DNA from: Trichocoleus desertorum NBK24
Lineage (GTDB): Bacteria > Cyanobacteriota > Cyanobacteriia > FACHB-46
DNA: 64,000 nucleotides
Assembly: GCF_030409055.1 (NCBI RefSeq)
Contig: NZ_CP116619.1
Span: 2,643,628-2,707,627, forward strand
Reading direction: 5' to 3'
Below the pieces are notes generated by a model. That model saw nothing but the letters and a program-made list of their open reading frames with translations. It was not told the origin of the DNA and did no database searches. Both the position numbers and the translations under genes were made by a program. Below, piece by piece: positions 38,331 through 46,732 of this stretch (positions within the stretch are counted from its first letter, which is position 1; each line of letters opens with the position of its first letter).

Positions 38331-38912
38331 CTACGCTGCTAATATCTGAGCAACTGTTAGTTTCAGATCTGGAAATATCGGAGACTGAATTATAGATTCA
38401 TTTGTAAAGACTGCCTCATCATACCGACCTTCATTCAACTGGCAGATCGTTACTTTTGCCTCTAGCGGATCAACAATCCAATATTCAAGAATTTCTAAAA
38501 CACTATATTCGCTATATTTAGCCCGATAATCCGCCGATTTAGTAGACTCACTCACCACTTCCACAACTAATAATGGAGGCGGTTCACTCAAGTTAATCAC
38601 GGCCTCTCGATCTGCCATTGCTTCCCATTGAGCGATTGGTAAAACCGTGACATCTGGGATTCTGGACGTGTCCCAGCGCCCACCGCGAGGCGATCGTATC
38701 CCAATTCGCATATCTTTAGAAGTCCACGGTAGTCCTGCGGCTTTAATAGCAGCTCTGAACTGGTCATTCAGGAACTCTGCGATCGCTCCATGCCTACCCG
38801 TTCCCAAGCTCATTGGGCTTAACTCTCCTTCGACGAGTTCAGAGCGGGTGCCTGTACCATCGTCATAGGCGAGATAGTCTTCAAAGCTGAACTTTTGGGT
38901 GGCTGTGGTCAT
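38331..38912 (-). CDS. Uma2-family (DUF820) putative endonuclease
   Basis: 193 residues. Uma2 features are present: 'SFEDYLAYDDG' opening, 'ELVEGEL', 'DVTVLP' with the catalytic Asp, 'LLVVEVVSEST' (the E-V in PD-(D/E)xK fold) and 'YSVLEILEYWIVDP'. The family is very expanded in cyanobacteria and is a suspected restriction-like nuclease of unknown biology. Unlike the operon next to it, this gene carries HIP1 sites. A second, disrupted family member is at 51104. Confidence 0.9.
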   Translation of the reverse strand: MTTATQKFSFEDYLAYDDGTGTRSELVEGELSPMSLGTGRHGAIAEFLNDQFRAAIKAAGLPWTSKDMRIGIRSPRGGRWDTSRIPDVTVLPIAQWEAMADREAVINLSEPPPLLVVEVVSESTKSADYRAKYSEYSVLEILEYWIVDPLEAKVTICQLNEGRYDEAVFTNESIIQSPIFPDLKLTVAQILAA

Positions 38913-38937
38913 GGCAGTTAACCCTCAGCAAAAAATA

Positions 38938-39009
<72 letters not shown>

Positions 39010-39064
39010 GCGAGTTCCTAATCTAGCATAGGTAGAGGGTAGGAACAATAAGAGCCATCTAGAA

Positions 39065-39796
39065 TTAAATGCCTTGTGGGTATTCATCCCAAAGGGCCGT
39101 GGTTTGGCGCAAGCTGCGGTGATCGCCATTGCCAATGATTAAGTGATCCAGAAGGGGAATCGCTAAGAACTGTGCCCCCATCAGCAGTTGGCGAGTTAAG
39201 GCGATATCCTCCGTGCTAGGTTCAGTGCTGCCCGAAGGATGGTTATGAGCCACAATCACACGGGTTGCGCCTTGGCGAATCACTTCTCGGAAAATATCTC
39301 TAGGGTGAGCTAAAGTTTCGGTTGCAGTGCCTATGGTGATGACTTGTGTCCCCAGTAAGCGATGCTTCACGTCGAGGAGGATCACGGCAAAGCGTTCTTG
39401 GTTCTGCCACATCAAGTCGTGGCTCAGGGCAGCGGCGGCAGATTCAGGACTATCGATCACAGTGCGCTCCACAGGGCGAGATTGAAAGGCTCGCTTCCCT
39501 AGCTCGATCGCGGCCAAAATTGTGGTTGCCTTAGCAGGACCAATGCCCGGAATTTTGGTTAACTCCAGTGCATTTACATCGCGCAATACTTCGAGCGGGT
39601 CGCGTTGGTGCTGGCTGAGTTCTTGCAGAATATATTGGCCCAAGCCGATCGCTGATAGTTTTCCTGGCCCCTGACCTGTCCCCAGCAAAATAGCGAGTAA
39701 CTCGGCTGTAGCTAACCCTTTAGCCCCTTGCATCAGGAGCCGCTCCCGTGGGCGTTCATTTGTTGGTAGATCAGCAACCCTGAGGCAGTAGGTCAT
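39065..39796 (-). CDS. radC: RadC-like JAB/MPN+ domain protein
   Basis: About 243 residues from ATG 39796 ([11 protein letters not shown]); an in-frame TTG seven codons earlier is less likely. The first half contains helix-hairpin-helix features ('[22 protein letters not shown]'), the second the JAMM metalloprotease-fold motif '[17 protein letters not shown]' (H-x-H-x10-D). Family members are named DNA repair protein RadC although the repair role is unproved; some relatives occur in defence or mobile contexts. Here the neighbours are housekeeping. Confidence 0.93.
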   Translation of the reverse strand: MTYCLRVADLPTNERPRERLLMQGAKGLATAELLAILLGTGQGPGKLSAIGLGQYILQELSQHQRDPLEVLRDVNALELTKIPGIGPAKATTILAAIELGKRAFQSRPVERTVIDSPESAAAALSHDLMWQNQERFAVILLDVKHRLLGTQVITIGTATETLAHPRDIFREVIRQGATRVIVAHNHPSGSTEPSTEDIALTRQLLMGAQFLAIPLLDHLIIGNGDHRSLRQTTALWDEYPQGI

Positions 39797-40031
39797 AGAA
39801 ATGTTCGCATCACTCAACCATCGTCTTCTCAGTTATCCCGATTCAGGCCGCTCAATTTACACAAGAGCCTGTCTATCGGCCTTGAGACTGAGCCTACTCT
39901 GTCTAGGAACTTCCGCCTGGAGACCGAAGACCTTCGGCTGCAACTAGGGTTGAGTATAGAGAAGAGCGATCGCTTAATTTAATCGCCATCTTTTATCTCT
40001 ACTTTTTTAATAACCACTTAGGAGCCTGTTA

Positions 40032-40562
40032 GTGACCACCCAATATTCCATGCCACCAGAGGAGCTGAAGTCAGCCAACCTGCACACTCCCACAGATCTG
40101 GATGAGCAAATGATCGATAAGGTCTTGGAAGAAGCCAACCGAGCGATTGACCAAGGCAAAGCAGGCGTCGGAGCCTTGATTTTATGGCGTGGCGAAATTT
40201 TGGCTTTAGGACACAATACGTTTGAAGAAACAGGTGACATGACCGCTCATGGTGAGATGACGGTGCTACGTCAGGCGGCCAGACGTTTGAGCCAGATGAG
40301 TCCAGAGGAGAAAGCAGACCTCAGCATCTACGTCACCCTAGAGCCTTGCTTGATGTGCTTGTCAGCTATTTCGTTTGTGGGCATTAAGCGCGTGGTTTAT
40401 TCGGCCTTAGCGGAGGATGCCAATGAGGAGCAATGGGTGGCGCGTGGCATCAGTGTTGATAAGCTCAACTCTTCGCTGGTCAGGGGGCCGTTGGAGTTGG
40501 TAGCTGGAGTTAAACGGGAAGCGGGTAAAGCGATTTTGGCCCGAATGCACAAACGCTCCTAA
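40032..40562 (+). CDS. Zinc-dependent nucleoside/nucleobase deaminase family protein
   Basis: 176 residues starting at GTG 40032. The cytidine-deaminase-like zinc motif is 'TAHGEM' (His73, Glu75; most relatives have HAE) and 'EPCLMC' (Cys106, Cys109). The 'GAGVGALILWRG'-like stretch ('KAGVGALILWRGEILALGHN') matches guanine/adenosine-tRNA deaminase type proteins, but tRNA deaminase TadA usually has different flanks. A cytosine, guanine or related base could be the substrate. Stands alone. Confidence 0.85.
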   Translation: MTTQYSMPPEELKSANLHTPTDLDEQMIDKVLEEANRAIDQGKAGVGALILWRGEILALGHNTFEETGDMTAHGEMTVLRQAARRLSQMSPEEKADLSIYVTLEPCLMCLSAISFVGIKRVVYSALAEDANEEQWVARGISVDKLNSSLVRGPLELVAGVKREAGKAILARMHKRS

Positions 40563-40706
40563 GGCTAAGTTGCTTCCACTTAGGGCATCAGATTCGGGCA
40601 TAAGAGAGAAAACGTAACAAGAATTTTGTAACTTACGCAATCTGGCTCAAGCCACATCTGGTAAATTTGGGCATGCTAGGACAAGAAGCGATCGGGAGCT
40701 TTTAGC

Positions 40707-40859
40707 ATGTCTATCGTGCCCAATAGTATTAGCCGCAAGGAACTACTCAAGCTGTGGGTTGATACTCTCTCTGGTTTGACTCCAGACCAGAAAACCATTG
40801 TGTTAGATGCTTTTACCCAACTCCACCGAGTTGCTGCCCTTGAAAGTCAATTAACTTGA
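40707..40859 (+). CDS. Small 50-residue protein, unknown function
   Basis: MSIVPNSISRKELLKLWVDT then LSGLTPDQKTIVLDAFTQLH and a short tail. A ribosome site GGGAG lies at 40694-40698, 8 nt before the ATG, and the stop precedes the opposing kinase gene by 31 bp. Predicted two helices separated by a Gly-Leu-Thr-Pro turn. Ordinary codon use and a good start make it a likely gene, but I recognise no family. Confidence 0.6.
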   Translation: MSIVPNSISRKELLKLWVDTLSGLTPDQKTIVLDAFTQLHRVAALESQLT

Positions 40860-40890
40860 GTCAGCTAACTTGATGGAGTTGTTTTTGGGT

Positions 40891-41829
40891 TTAGTAACCC
40901 TGAGCCGCTACTAGCATGTGATAAGCCACCAGCAATTGTGTCAGTGCTAAGGGGTTGCTTTGTAACATTTCTCCTGTCGTTCCTGCAATCTTACCCAACT
41001 CAGGGTTAGCCTCTCGATTGCAGACATGCCAGAAATGGGGCATTTCGTGACATAAGATTTTTTCTAACTCGTAGACCTGTTCCTGGGTAGCCGCTCCTGC
41101 CACTTCCAGCACATCTACGGGCTTGCCCATATCGCGATCGAGTCCTAGGCTGACGGCAGGCATAGGATCAGGGCTGCGTTGATTCAAAATTTGGCTAAAT
41201 TCTGGGTGAGGAATTGTAGGTCTGAGGACAAGACGCACATTGAGATGTGAATTCGTCTCATCTAAGCTTGTCTCTGGATGATAGAAGCTAACCACGACAT
41301 CAGCCCATTGCCGTTGGGGTCGGATAAACTCTTCAGAGTCTGGCTCTCTTTTTTCGAGTTCAGCCATTACCTGGTCTTCTGTGTAGCCGCGTTTGAGCGT
41401 GTCTCGCTTCACCTTCCACTTTGCTCGCAGGGACTCTGGCGGCGCTAGATAAACTTTGACATCGTAGCAATCACGCGCTTCCCGAGTTGAGTAGCCCAGC
41501 AGCCCTTCTACTACGACATAGCGGCTCGGTTTGATGTAGACAGGAGCTTCGAAGGTGCCTGTTTTGTGGCTATAGATCGGCTTCAGGATCGGTTGGCCTG
41601 AGCGCAGTAGAGCGAGGTGCTGCTGCATGATGTCGAGATGGTTGCAGTCAGGATGCAGTGCAGTGATGCCCATCTCAGCTCGCTGGCGGCGATCGTAACG
41701 GTGGTAGTCATCGGTACAAATGACCGTGACATCCTCTGGGCCTAGAACTTGAGCAATTCCTTTGGTCAAGGTGGTTTTTCCGGCGGCACTATCTCCCACA
41801 ATGCCAAGGATGATCGGACGTTCTGACAT
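40891..41829 (-). CDS. Phosphoribulokinase/uridine-kinase family protein (PRK-like)
   Basis: About 312 residues from ATG 41829, which has GGGAGGAAC just upstream; a longer frame upstream is not needed. P-loop GDSAAGKT (12-19), 'VTVICTDDYHRYDRRQRAEMG', 'ALHPDCNHLDIM' and 'YVVVEGLLGY' are PRK-like. It differs clearly from the Calvin-cycle PRK of cyanobacteria that I remember: the regulatory Cys pair of that enzyme is not seen in the P-loop region, and the C-terminus ('YELEKILCHEMPHFWHVC') is different. It is therefore likely a paralogue acting on another sugar or nucleoside rather than the main Calvin-cycle enzyme. Confidence 0.82.
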   Translation of the reverse strand: MSERPIILGIVGDSAAGKTTLTKGIAQVLGPEDVTVICTDDYHRYDRRQRAEMGITALHPDCNHLDIMQQHLALLRSGQPILKPIYSHKTGTFEAPVYIKPSRYVVVEGLLGYSTREARDCYDVKVYLAPPESLRAKWKVKRDTLKRGYTEDQVMAELEKREPDSEEFIRPQRQWADVVVSFYHPETSLDETNSHLNVRLVLRPTIPHPEFSQILNQRSPDPMPAVSLGLDRDMGKPVDVLEVAGAATQEQVYELEKILCHEMPHFWHVCNREANPELGKIAGTTGEMLQSNPLALTQLLVAYHMLVAAQGY

Positions 41830-42101
41830 GGTTCCTCCCAGATAAGAGCCGCCTGTGCAGTTGCTTGAAATTGGTCTCATTGTAGGCAGGAATACTGAGG
41901 GAAGCAATGATACGCGATGCAAACACAGTTCGAAGATTTAGCTACGAAACTTTCGGTGCCAAACTTTTGAGCTGAGTGGTTCAGTACCGTACTGTCGGAA
42001 GAGGCGAGTTTCTTTCAGCCGATAGAGACTAGAAGAGATGAAAGTTTGACACTTTAAGAACAAGACTTCAGTAACTTCTTTAAAGCGGTTGGTAAAAACT
42101 T

Positions 42102-42986
42102 ATGTTTGGGGCGAATCAAATCAAGACGGCATCTCTTTTGGGTTTGCTGAGTGGGCTGATTGTTTTAGGTGCTTATTATCTAGTGGGTAATGAGCAAGGG
42201 CTGTTTTTAGGGTTGGGGATTGCTGCCTTTACCAGTTTTAGCTCTTGGTATTACTCAGATAAGGCCGCCTTGGCTGCGTACCAAGCACAGCCCTTAGCCC
42301 GTGAGGAAGCTCCAGAACTTTATGACATGGTGGCTTCGTTGAGCGATCGCGCTGAAATTCCGATGCCAAAGTTATTCCTAGTGCCGACCGAATCACCCAA
42401 TGCGTTTGCTACAGGTCGTGACCCAGAACACTCGGCGATCGCGGTGACTCAAGGCATTGTTAACTTACTCTCTCGCGAAGAACTCGAAGGGGTGATTGCC
42501 CACGAGCTGACCCATGTGCGTAACCGCGACACGCTGACTCAAGCGGTAGCAGGGACTTTGGCGGGAGCAATCACTTTTCTGGGTCGCATCCTCACCTTTG
42601 GTGCTTTGTATGGCCCTGTGACTCGTGACACTCGCCGGGGTGGCAACCCGTTTGCCATCTTGTTCTTAATTATTTTGGCTCCTTTGGCCGCAGGTCTGAT
42701 TCAGTTCGCCATTTCTCGAACCAGAGAATTTGCCGCTGACCAAGGCTCGGCTGAAATCACTGGCAACCCTGCTGCGTTAGCCAGCGCCTTACAGAAGTTG
42801 GAAGAGATGGGTCTTCGCATTCCTATGAATGGCAATCCTGCCCTGTCTCCCTTGCTGATCATCAATCCACTTTCAGCCCAAGGGTTACAGTCTCTTTTCC
42901 GCACTCACCCGCCTACCGAGGAGCGAATCAAGCGCTTGCTAGAACTAGCCCAACAAAAGCAAGCCTCAACTCCAGCCTTGGTTTAG
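42102..42986 (+). CDS. htpX: HtpX-type M48 zinc metalloprotease (membrane)
   Basis: 294 residues. Two N-terminal hydrophobic segments (about 10-28 and 33-52), the zinc motif 'AHELTHVRNRD' (His134, Glu135, His138), two further hydrophobic stretches ('LAGAITFLGRILTFGALYG', 'ILFLIILAPLAAGLIQF') and 'REFAADQGSAEITGNP' with the third zinc-ligand Glu. HtpX cuts misfolded membrane proteins under stress. A strong terminator ends the gene 60 nt downstream. Confidence 0.95.
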   Translation: MFGANQIKTASLLGLLSGLIVLGAYYLVGNEQGLFLGLGIAAFTSFSSWYYSDKAALAAYQAQPLAREEAPELYDMVASLSDRAEIPMPKLFLVPTESPNAFATGRDPEHSAIAVTQGIVNLLSREELEGVIAHELTHVRNRDTLTQAVAGTLAGAITFLGRILTFGALYGPVTRDTRRGGNPFAILFLIILAPLAAGLIQFAISRTREFAADQGSAEITGNPAALASALQKLEEMGLRIPMNGNPALSPLLIINPLSAQGLQSLFRTHPPTEERIKRLLELAQQKQASTPALV

Positions 42987-43045
42987 CCGTCTGCGCAGGC
43001 GCTGGATATTAAATTCTGCGAACCCTACAAGCAAACTCACAAAGT

Positions 43046-43089
43046 CAACAAAAAACCACCGTCTTTAAGCGAGCGGTGGTTTTTTGTTG
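43046..43089 (+). terminator. htpX intrinsic terminator
   Basis: CAACAAAAAACCACCG (43046-43061) and CGGTGGTTTTTTGTTG (43074-43089) pair perfectly over 16 bp with a 12-nt loop, giving T-rich arms on both strands. Confidence 0.92.
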
Positions 43090-43255
43090 GTCTTTTGCAC
43101 TTTCAAACTCACCTAAGTGGCTAATCTACCTTTAGATAGATAACCACCTGACGGCTGCAAAGATAAATTTTTTGTTAAATCTAGAGAGAGACAATTAGAA
43201 AAGTGCTTTCTAATTTTTAACTAGAGCGATCGCGTCCCTAAACCACCTAAAGGAT

Positions 43256-43468
43256 TTAAGGCAGTGATTGTGAGGAGTCGCTAGGATTAACCTCCGGGGG
43301 AAAGACAAACAGCTCTTTGCCCGCGAGCAAAGCTCTACGGTGTAGTGCGATCGCCTCTGCCAAACGACAAAACATAATTGGAATCCATCTGCCACTGTAA
43401 AAGTAGACAACGACTTCATTGGTTGTGTACTCTGCCAACGGGAGCGGACTTCGCCAAGGCGAAATCAC
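43256..43468 (-). CDS. Small protein of unknown function
   Basis: 70 residues from GTG 43468. What supports it is a near-perfect ribosome site GGAGGTGAT about 6-7 nt upstream, and a protein with sensible composition ('NEVVVYFYSGRWIPIMFCRL', 'EAIALHRRALLAGKELFVF'). The sequence has the look of a conserved cyanobacterial protein but I cannot name a family. An overlapping 69-codon frame on the same strand lacks such a site. The next gene (rbsK) is divergent. Confidence 0.5.
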   Translation of the reverse strand: MISPWRSPLPLAEYTTNEVVVYFYSGRWIPIMFCRLAEAIALHRRALLAGKELFVFPPEVNPSDSSQSLP

Positions 43469-43619
43469 CCTAACATCACCTCCAAAGCAATCATGCTTAG
43501 ATCTTGAACTGAAGAAATAATTTTTGTCGCCTGCCGTAAGGATTAAGTTTTAAGCTCCTAGAATAAATGGATAGCGATCGCTGCCTCAGAGTTGATGGTT
43601 CTAGCAGGATTGAGCAGCC

Positions 43620-44558
43620 ATGACACAGACAGCGATTTGGGACATTGTGGTGGTGGGTAGCGCCAACAGTGACTACTTGATTCGCGGCCCCAAACTGCCA
43701 CAACCCGGAGAAACGATTCAAGGAGAAACATTTCTAGCCGCACCTGGCGGAAAAGGCGCTAACCAAGCGGTTGCCGTGGCTCGTTTAGGTGCTCGTGTTG
43801 CCTTTGTCGCTCGCATTGGTCAAGATGAGCGAGGCCAAACCTTAATGGCAAATCTGCAAGCCCAAGGAGTTGATACTCGTTATTTAATTCAAGATCCGCA
43901 GGCTCCGACGGGAGTCGCCCTGATTATGGTAGGGCAAGGTGGTGAAAAGCAGATTTTGACTGCTCCAGGCGCGAACCATCAGTTAGCTATGGCAGATATT
44001 GAGGCCACCCAAGCCGCGATCGCCTCGACGAAGGTGGTTTTGGCCCAACTGGAATCGCCTTTAGCCGTGGTGCAGGCAGCATTTCGGCTGGCTCGTGAGG
44101 CAGGGGCGCGGACAGTCCTCGATCCTGCTCCAGCGGTGCCTCTACCGGATGAACTTCTGCAACTGATTGATCTAATTCGCCCCAATTCCTCAGAAGCGGA
44201 AGTTATTACTGGCACTAAGGTCACCGATCCAGATTCTGCCCGACAGGCGGCTGCGATCCTACTTCAGCGAGGCGTAGGAGCAGTGGCAGTGCAAGCGGGG
44301 AATGCAGGCAATTTGTTGATTTGGCCAGAGGGAGAATGCTGGTTGCCCAAAGTGCCCGTGCAGAGTATTGACGCCACAGGAGCAGGAGATGCTTTTGCAG
44401 CGGCGATCGCGGTGGCCCTAGCCGAAAATCAGCCTTGGTCAGAGGCAGGACGGTTTGCTAATGCCGCAGCGGCGATCGCTACTACAGGTTTTGGGGCGCA
44501 AACAGCTTTGCCAACTAGGGCAGCAATCATGAATTTACTAGCAACGAACTCAGCCTAA
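43620..44558 (+). CDS. rbsK: Ribokinase (PfkB family)
   Basis: 312 residues. Family signatures: 'VVVGSANSDYLIRGPKLPQPGET' opening, the substrate motif 'APGGKGANQAVAVARLGA' and the ATP/anion-hole motif 'SIDATGAGDAFAAAIA' with the catalytic Asp. It phosphorylates ribose (or a close sugar) at O5 and is cytoplasmic. It lies alone; no ribose transporter is nearby. Confidence 0.94.
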   Translation: MTQTAIWDIVVVGSANSDYLIRGPKLPQPGETIQGETFLAAPGGKGANQAVAVARLGARVAFVARIGQDERGQTLMANLQAQGVDTRYLIQDPQAPTGVALIMVGQGGEKQILTAPGANHQLAMADIEATQAAIASTKVVLAQLESPLAVVQAAFRLAREAGARTVLDPAPAVPLPDELLQLIDLIRPNSSEAEVITGTKVTDPDSARQAAAILLQRGVGAVAVQAGNAGNLLIWPEGECWLPKVPVQSIDATGAGDAFAAAIAVALAENQPWSEAGRFANAAAAIATTGFGAQTALPTRAAIMNLLATNSA

Positions 44559-44720
44559 TCTCCTTCTGAGGATAGGTGAGCCGAAACGAGAACCCCGACA
44601 AATTTGTAGACGTATAGTGCCTACTCCTGCCCAAGCTAGGAGTCACTTTAGCGTAGGGGCATGGCTTGGAGTGAGACCGACCGCAAACCACTTCTCAAAG
44701 AACTGATTCTAGAAGAACTA

Positions 44721-45101
44721 ATGAGTAAGCTACTTGGACACACGGAATGGGTGATCGCTGAGGGTTACATTCCAGCCTATGGCACCGGGCCTGAACCTCA
44801 ATTTACTAGCCATGAAACTGCTTGCATCCTCAACACCACCGACCAAGATGCCCATGTCGAAGTCATGATCTATTTCAGCGATCGCGAACCTGTAGGGCCT
44901 TACCGGGTGACAGTTCCTGCTCGACGCACCCATCATATGCGCTTTAACGACCTCACCGATCCCGCTCCGATTCCTCTAGATACGGATTACGCCAGCGTGT
45001 TTGAGTCTGATGTGCCGATTGTGGTGCAGCATACGCGGCTAGACTCCCGGCAAGCTGAGAACGCCCTCATGAGTACAGTCGCCTATGCCAGTAGTCGCTA
45101 A
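44721..45101 (+). CDS. Anabaena sensory rhodopsin transducer (ASRT) family protein
   Basis: About 126 residues from ATG 44721, giving 'MSKLLGHTEWVIAEGYIPAY', which lines up with the start of Anabaena ASRT; the frame is open 20 codons further up to ATG 44661. The whole length matches that protein closely ('GPEPQFTSHETACILN', 'REPVGPYRVTVPARRT', 'VVQHTRLDSRQAENAL'). In Anabaena ASRT is a soluble tetramer linked to a sensory rhodopsin. No rhodopsin gene is in this window. The next gene begins 17 nt before its stop. Confidence 0.93.
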   Translation: MSKLLGHTEWVIAEGYIPAYGTGPEPQFTSHETACILNTTDQDAHVEVMIYFSDREPVGPYRVTVPARRTHHMRFNDLTDPAPIPLDTDYASVFESDVPIVVQHTRLDSRQAENALMSTVAYASSR

Positions 45102-45714
45102 GCCATTCTTTTCTCGCCTGAGGTGTTTTAACCCCGTTTGGTTACTGGGCGGGGCGATCGCGTTGAGCCTAATGGGTTGCGAATCGCTCACTCAGGTTTT
45201 TCCTGACCTGCCAGTACCCTCTGGTTTTCCAATCCAGTTGCCCGATCCCTCCTCTGTTTCTCCATCTGCGGCTCCATCTGCGGCTCCATCTGCGGCGATC
45301 GCGGATATGGAAGCAACAGTGCAACAGCGCATCAACGAGATTCGGCAGGAGCAAGGATTAAGACCCCTCCAACCCAATGACCGTTTGGCTCAGGTAGCTC
45401 GCGATTACAGTCGCCTCATGGCCGAGAAAAACTTTTTCAGCCACACCGGACCCGACGGTCGTAATGTAGGTCAACGGGTGCAAGCAGCAGGCATTGTGTA
45501 TTGGATTGTGGGTGAAAACCTATTCAAAAGCGTCAATATTCCCGATCCTGGCCCGATTGCGATCAAAGGTTGGATGGAAAGCCCAGGTCATCGAGAAAAC
45601 ATCCTCAACGCCAGATATAGCGAGACAGGCGTAGGAGTTTGGCGGCAGGGCGACAGCTACTACTTCACCCAACTGTTTTTGCGATCGCCCAGTCTACCGG
45701 CATTATTTGAATAA
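45085..45714 (+). CDS. CAP/SCP-domain lipoprotein
   Basis: 209 residues. Lipoprotein signal with lipobox LMGC (Cys32), a linker with a triplicated APSA stretch (12-nt DNA repeat near 45260-45300), then a CAP domain: 'INEIRQEQGLRPLQPNDRL', 'FSHTGPDGRNVGQRV', 'GENLF', and 'WMESPGHRENILNARYSETG' with the CAP-1/2 His and Glu. Bacterial CAP proteins are exported and their activity is mostly unknown. Its ATG lies within the ASRT gene (17-nt overlap), so the two are likely co-transcribed. Confidence 0.9.
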   Translation: MPVVAKPFFSRLRCFNPVWLLGGAIALSLMGCESLTQVFPDLPVPSGFPIQLPDPSSVSPSAAPSAAPSAAIADMEATVQQRINEIRQEQGLRPLQPNDRLAQVARDYSRLMAEKNFFSHTGPDGRNVGQRVQAAGIVYWIVGENLFKSVNIPDPGPIAIKGWMESPGHRENILNARYSETGVGVWRQGDSYYFTQLFLRSPSLPALFE

Positions 45715-45761
45715 AGCCTGTCTTAAAAACTCACCGTTTCACCAATGGTTTAGCTGTGGGT

Positions 45762-46055
45762 TTAGCTGTAAGTCAGCTGCTCTTCCTCAGCAATGGTGAG
45801 TTCTTTAGGCTGGCACCATTTGACCTGAACGGTAATGCCTTTGCTGCCTTCCTTTTCTAAATCTTCCACGTAGCCCGATTCGGAGCGTCTGGCTTCTTCC
45901 GCATTGGCGAAAGGCCCAAAGTAATAAGTACATTTGGGTTGAGCCGTAATCACCTCTACCCACCAGGCAAAGTCTTTTTGATTTTGAGTTGGTTTGCGGC
46001 TAACAAACAGGAAGAGCACCAAGGCAAGAATGAGGAAAACTAAGAATCCAAACAT
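45762..46055 (-). CDS. DUF1816 protein with N-terminal membrane anchor
   Basis: 97 residues. A transmembrane segment at 2-18 is followed by a DUF1816 domain ('FAWWVEVITAQPKCTYYFGPF', 'EGSKGITVQVKWCQP'), a small domain found in cyanobacteria, sometimes as part of proteins linked to phycobilisome or photosystem linkers. Function is unknown. The frame is bordered by a long gene-free stretch on its 5' side. Confidence 0.85.
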   Translation of the reverse strand: MFGFLVFLILALVLFLFVSRKPTQNQKDFAWWVEVITAQPKCTYYFGPFANAEEARRSESGYVEDLEKEGSKGITVQVKWCQPKELTIAEEEQLTYS

Positions 46056-46654
46056 AGTGTTGAATAGCTCAATAAAAACTTTTTAACAATCAATCGCAGA
46101 AATCAAAAGCTGGTTTCTTGCCACTGAATTTATTCAGAACTCATTCAAACTTTGGCATGAAGCCTGGGATCAATTTGAATTAAGAGTTTTGCTTCAACTT
46201 CAGTCATGAATTCATTCAATTCATGGATCATCATAACCAGACAGTTTTGGCTTGGAAGTCTGATTACAAGCAAGATGGCGCGGATGAGCGTAAGAGCAAC
46301 TCCATGCATAGGGTTAGGTCAAGCTGATTTCAGGATAGGCCAAACTTTTGCTGGCATTAATCATTCTTGAGGCTAGAGTTAGTGCTAAACAGTCAACAAA
46401 GCTATTTATTGCTCAGGGTTGAAGCTGAATTCAATCTATGCTCGCTATTCTATCCAAAAATTCAGATACAACTCTGTTGAATTAAGCATCTTTTGGGACT
46501 TAATTGCCAAAACTTTAGATTGATTTTGATCCCAGAGCAGTAGCGAACAAAACAGCGAAATGTAAAACCTTGGCATACAACTCTGCGATCGCCCTCTGAC
46601 AAATCGGCTTGGCGTTCTGCAAATATCCCAAGGGTGCTGATCTGGACAAATACG
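46056..46654. other. About 600-bp stretch without a gene
   Basis: AT-rich, with no credible frame; an 80-codon minus frame at 46462-46704 runs into a terminator and lacks protein features. A short palindrome CATGAATT-cattc-AATTCATG is at 46205-46225. Nothing else is recognised. Confidence 0.5.
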
Positions 46655-46692
46655 AAAAAGGGAGCAAGTTTTTGACCTATGCTCCCCTTTTT
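46655..46692 (-). terminator. Probable terminator of prlC
   Basis: On the minus strand, a GGGGAGCA arm pairs with TGCTCCC (arms about 46655-46666 and 46680-46692 with one extra G) and is followed by 'ttttt'. It ends the oligopeptidase gene. Confidence 0.7.
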
Positions 46693-46732
46693 ATCAAAAT
46701 TCAACAGGATTCAACTAGAGCGCAACTGCTAG

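Noticed and set aside
46462-46704. Minus frame of 80 codons
   Set aside because: It overlaps the prlC terminator and has no ribosome site or protein-like composition.
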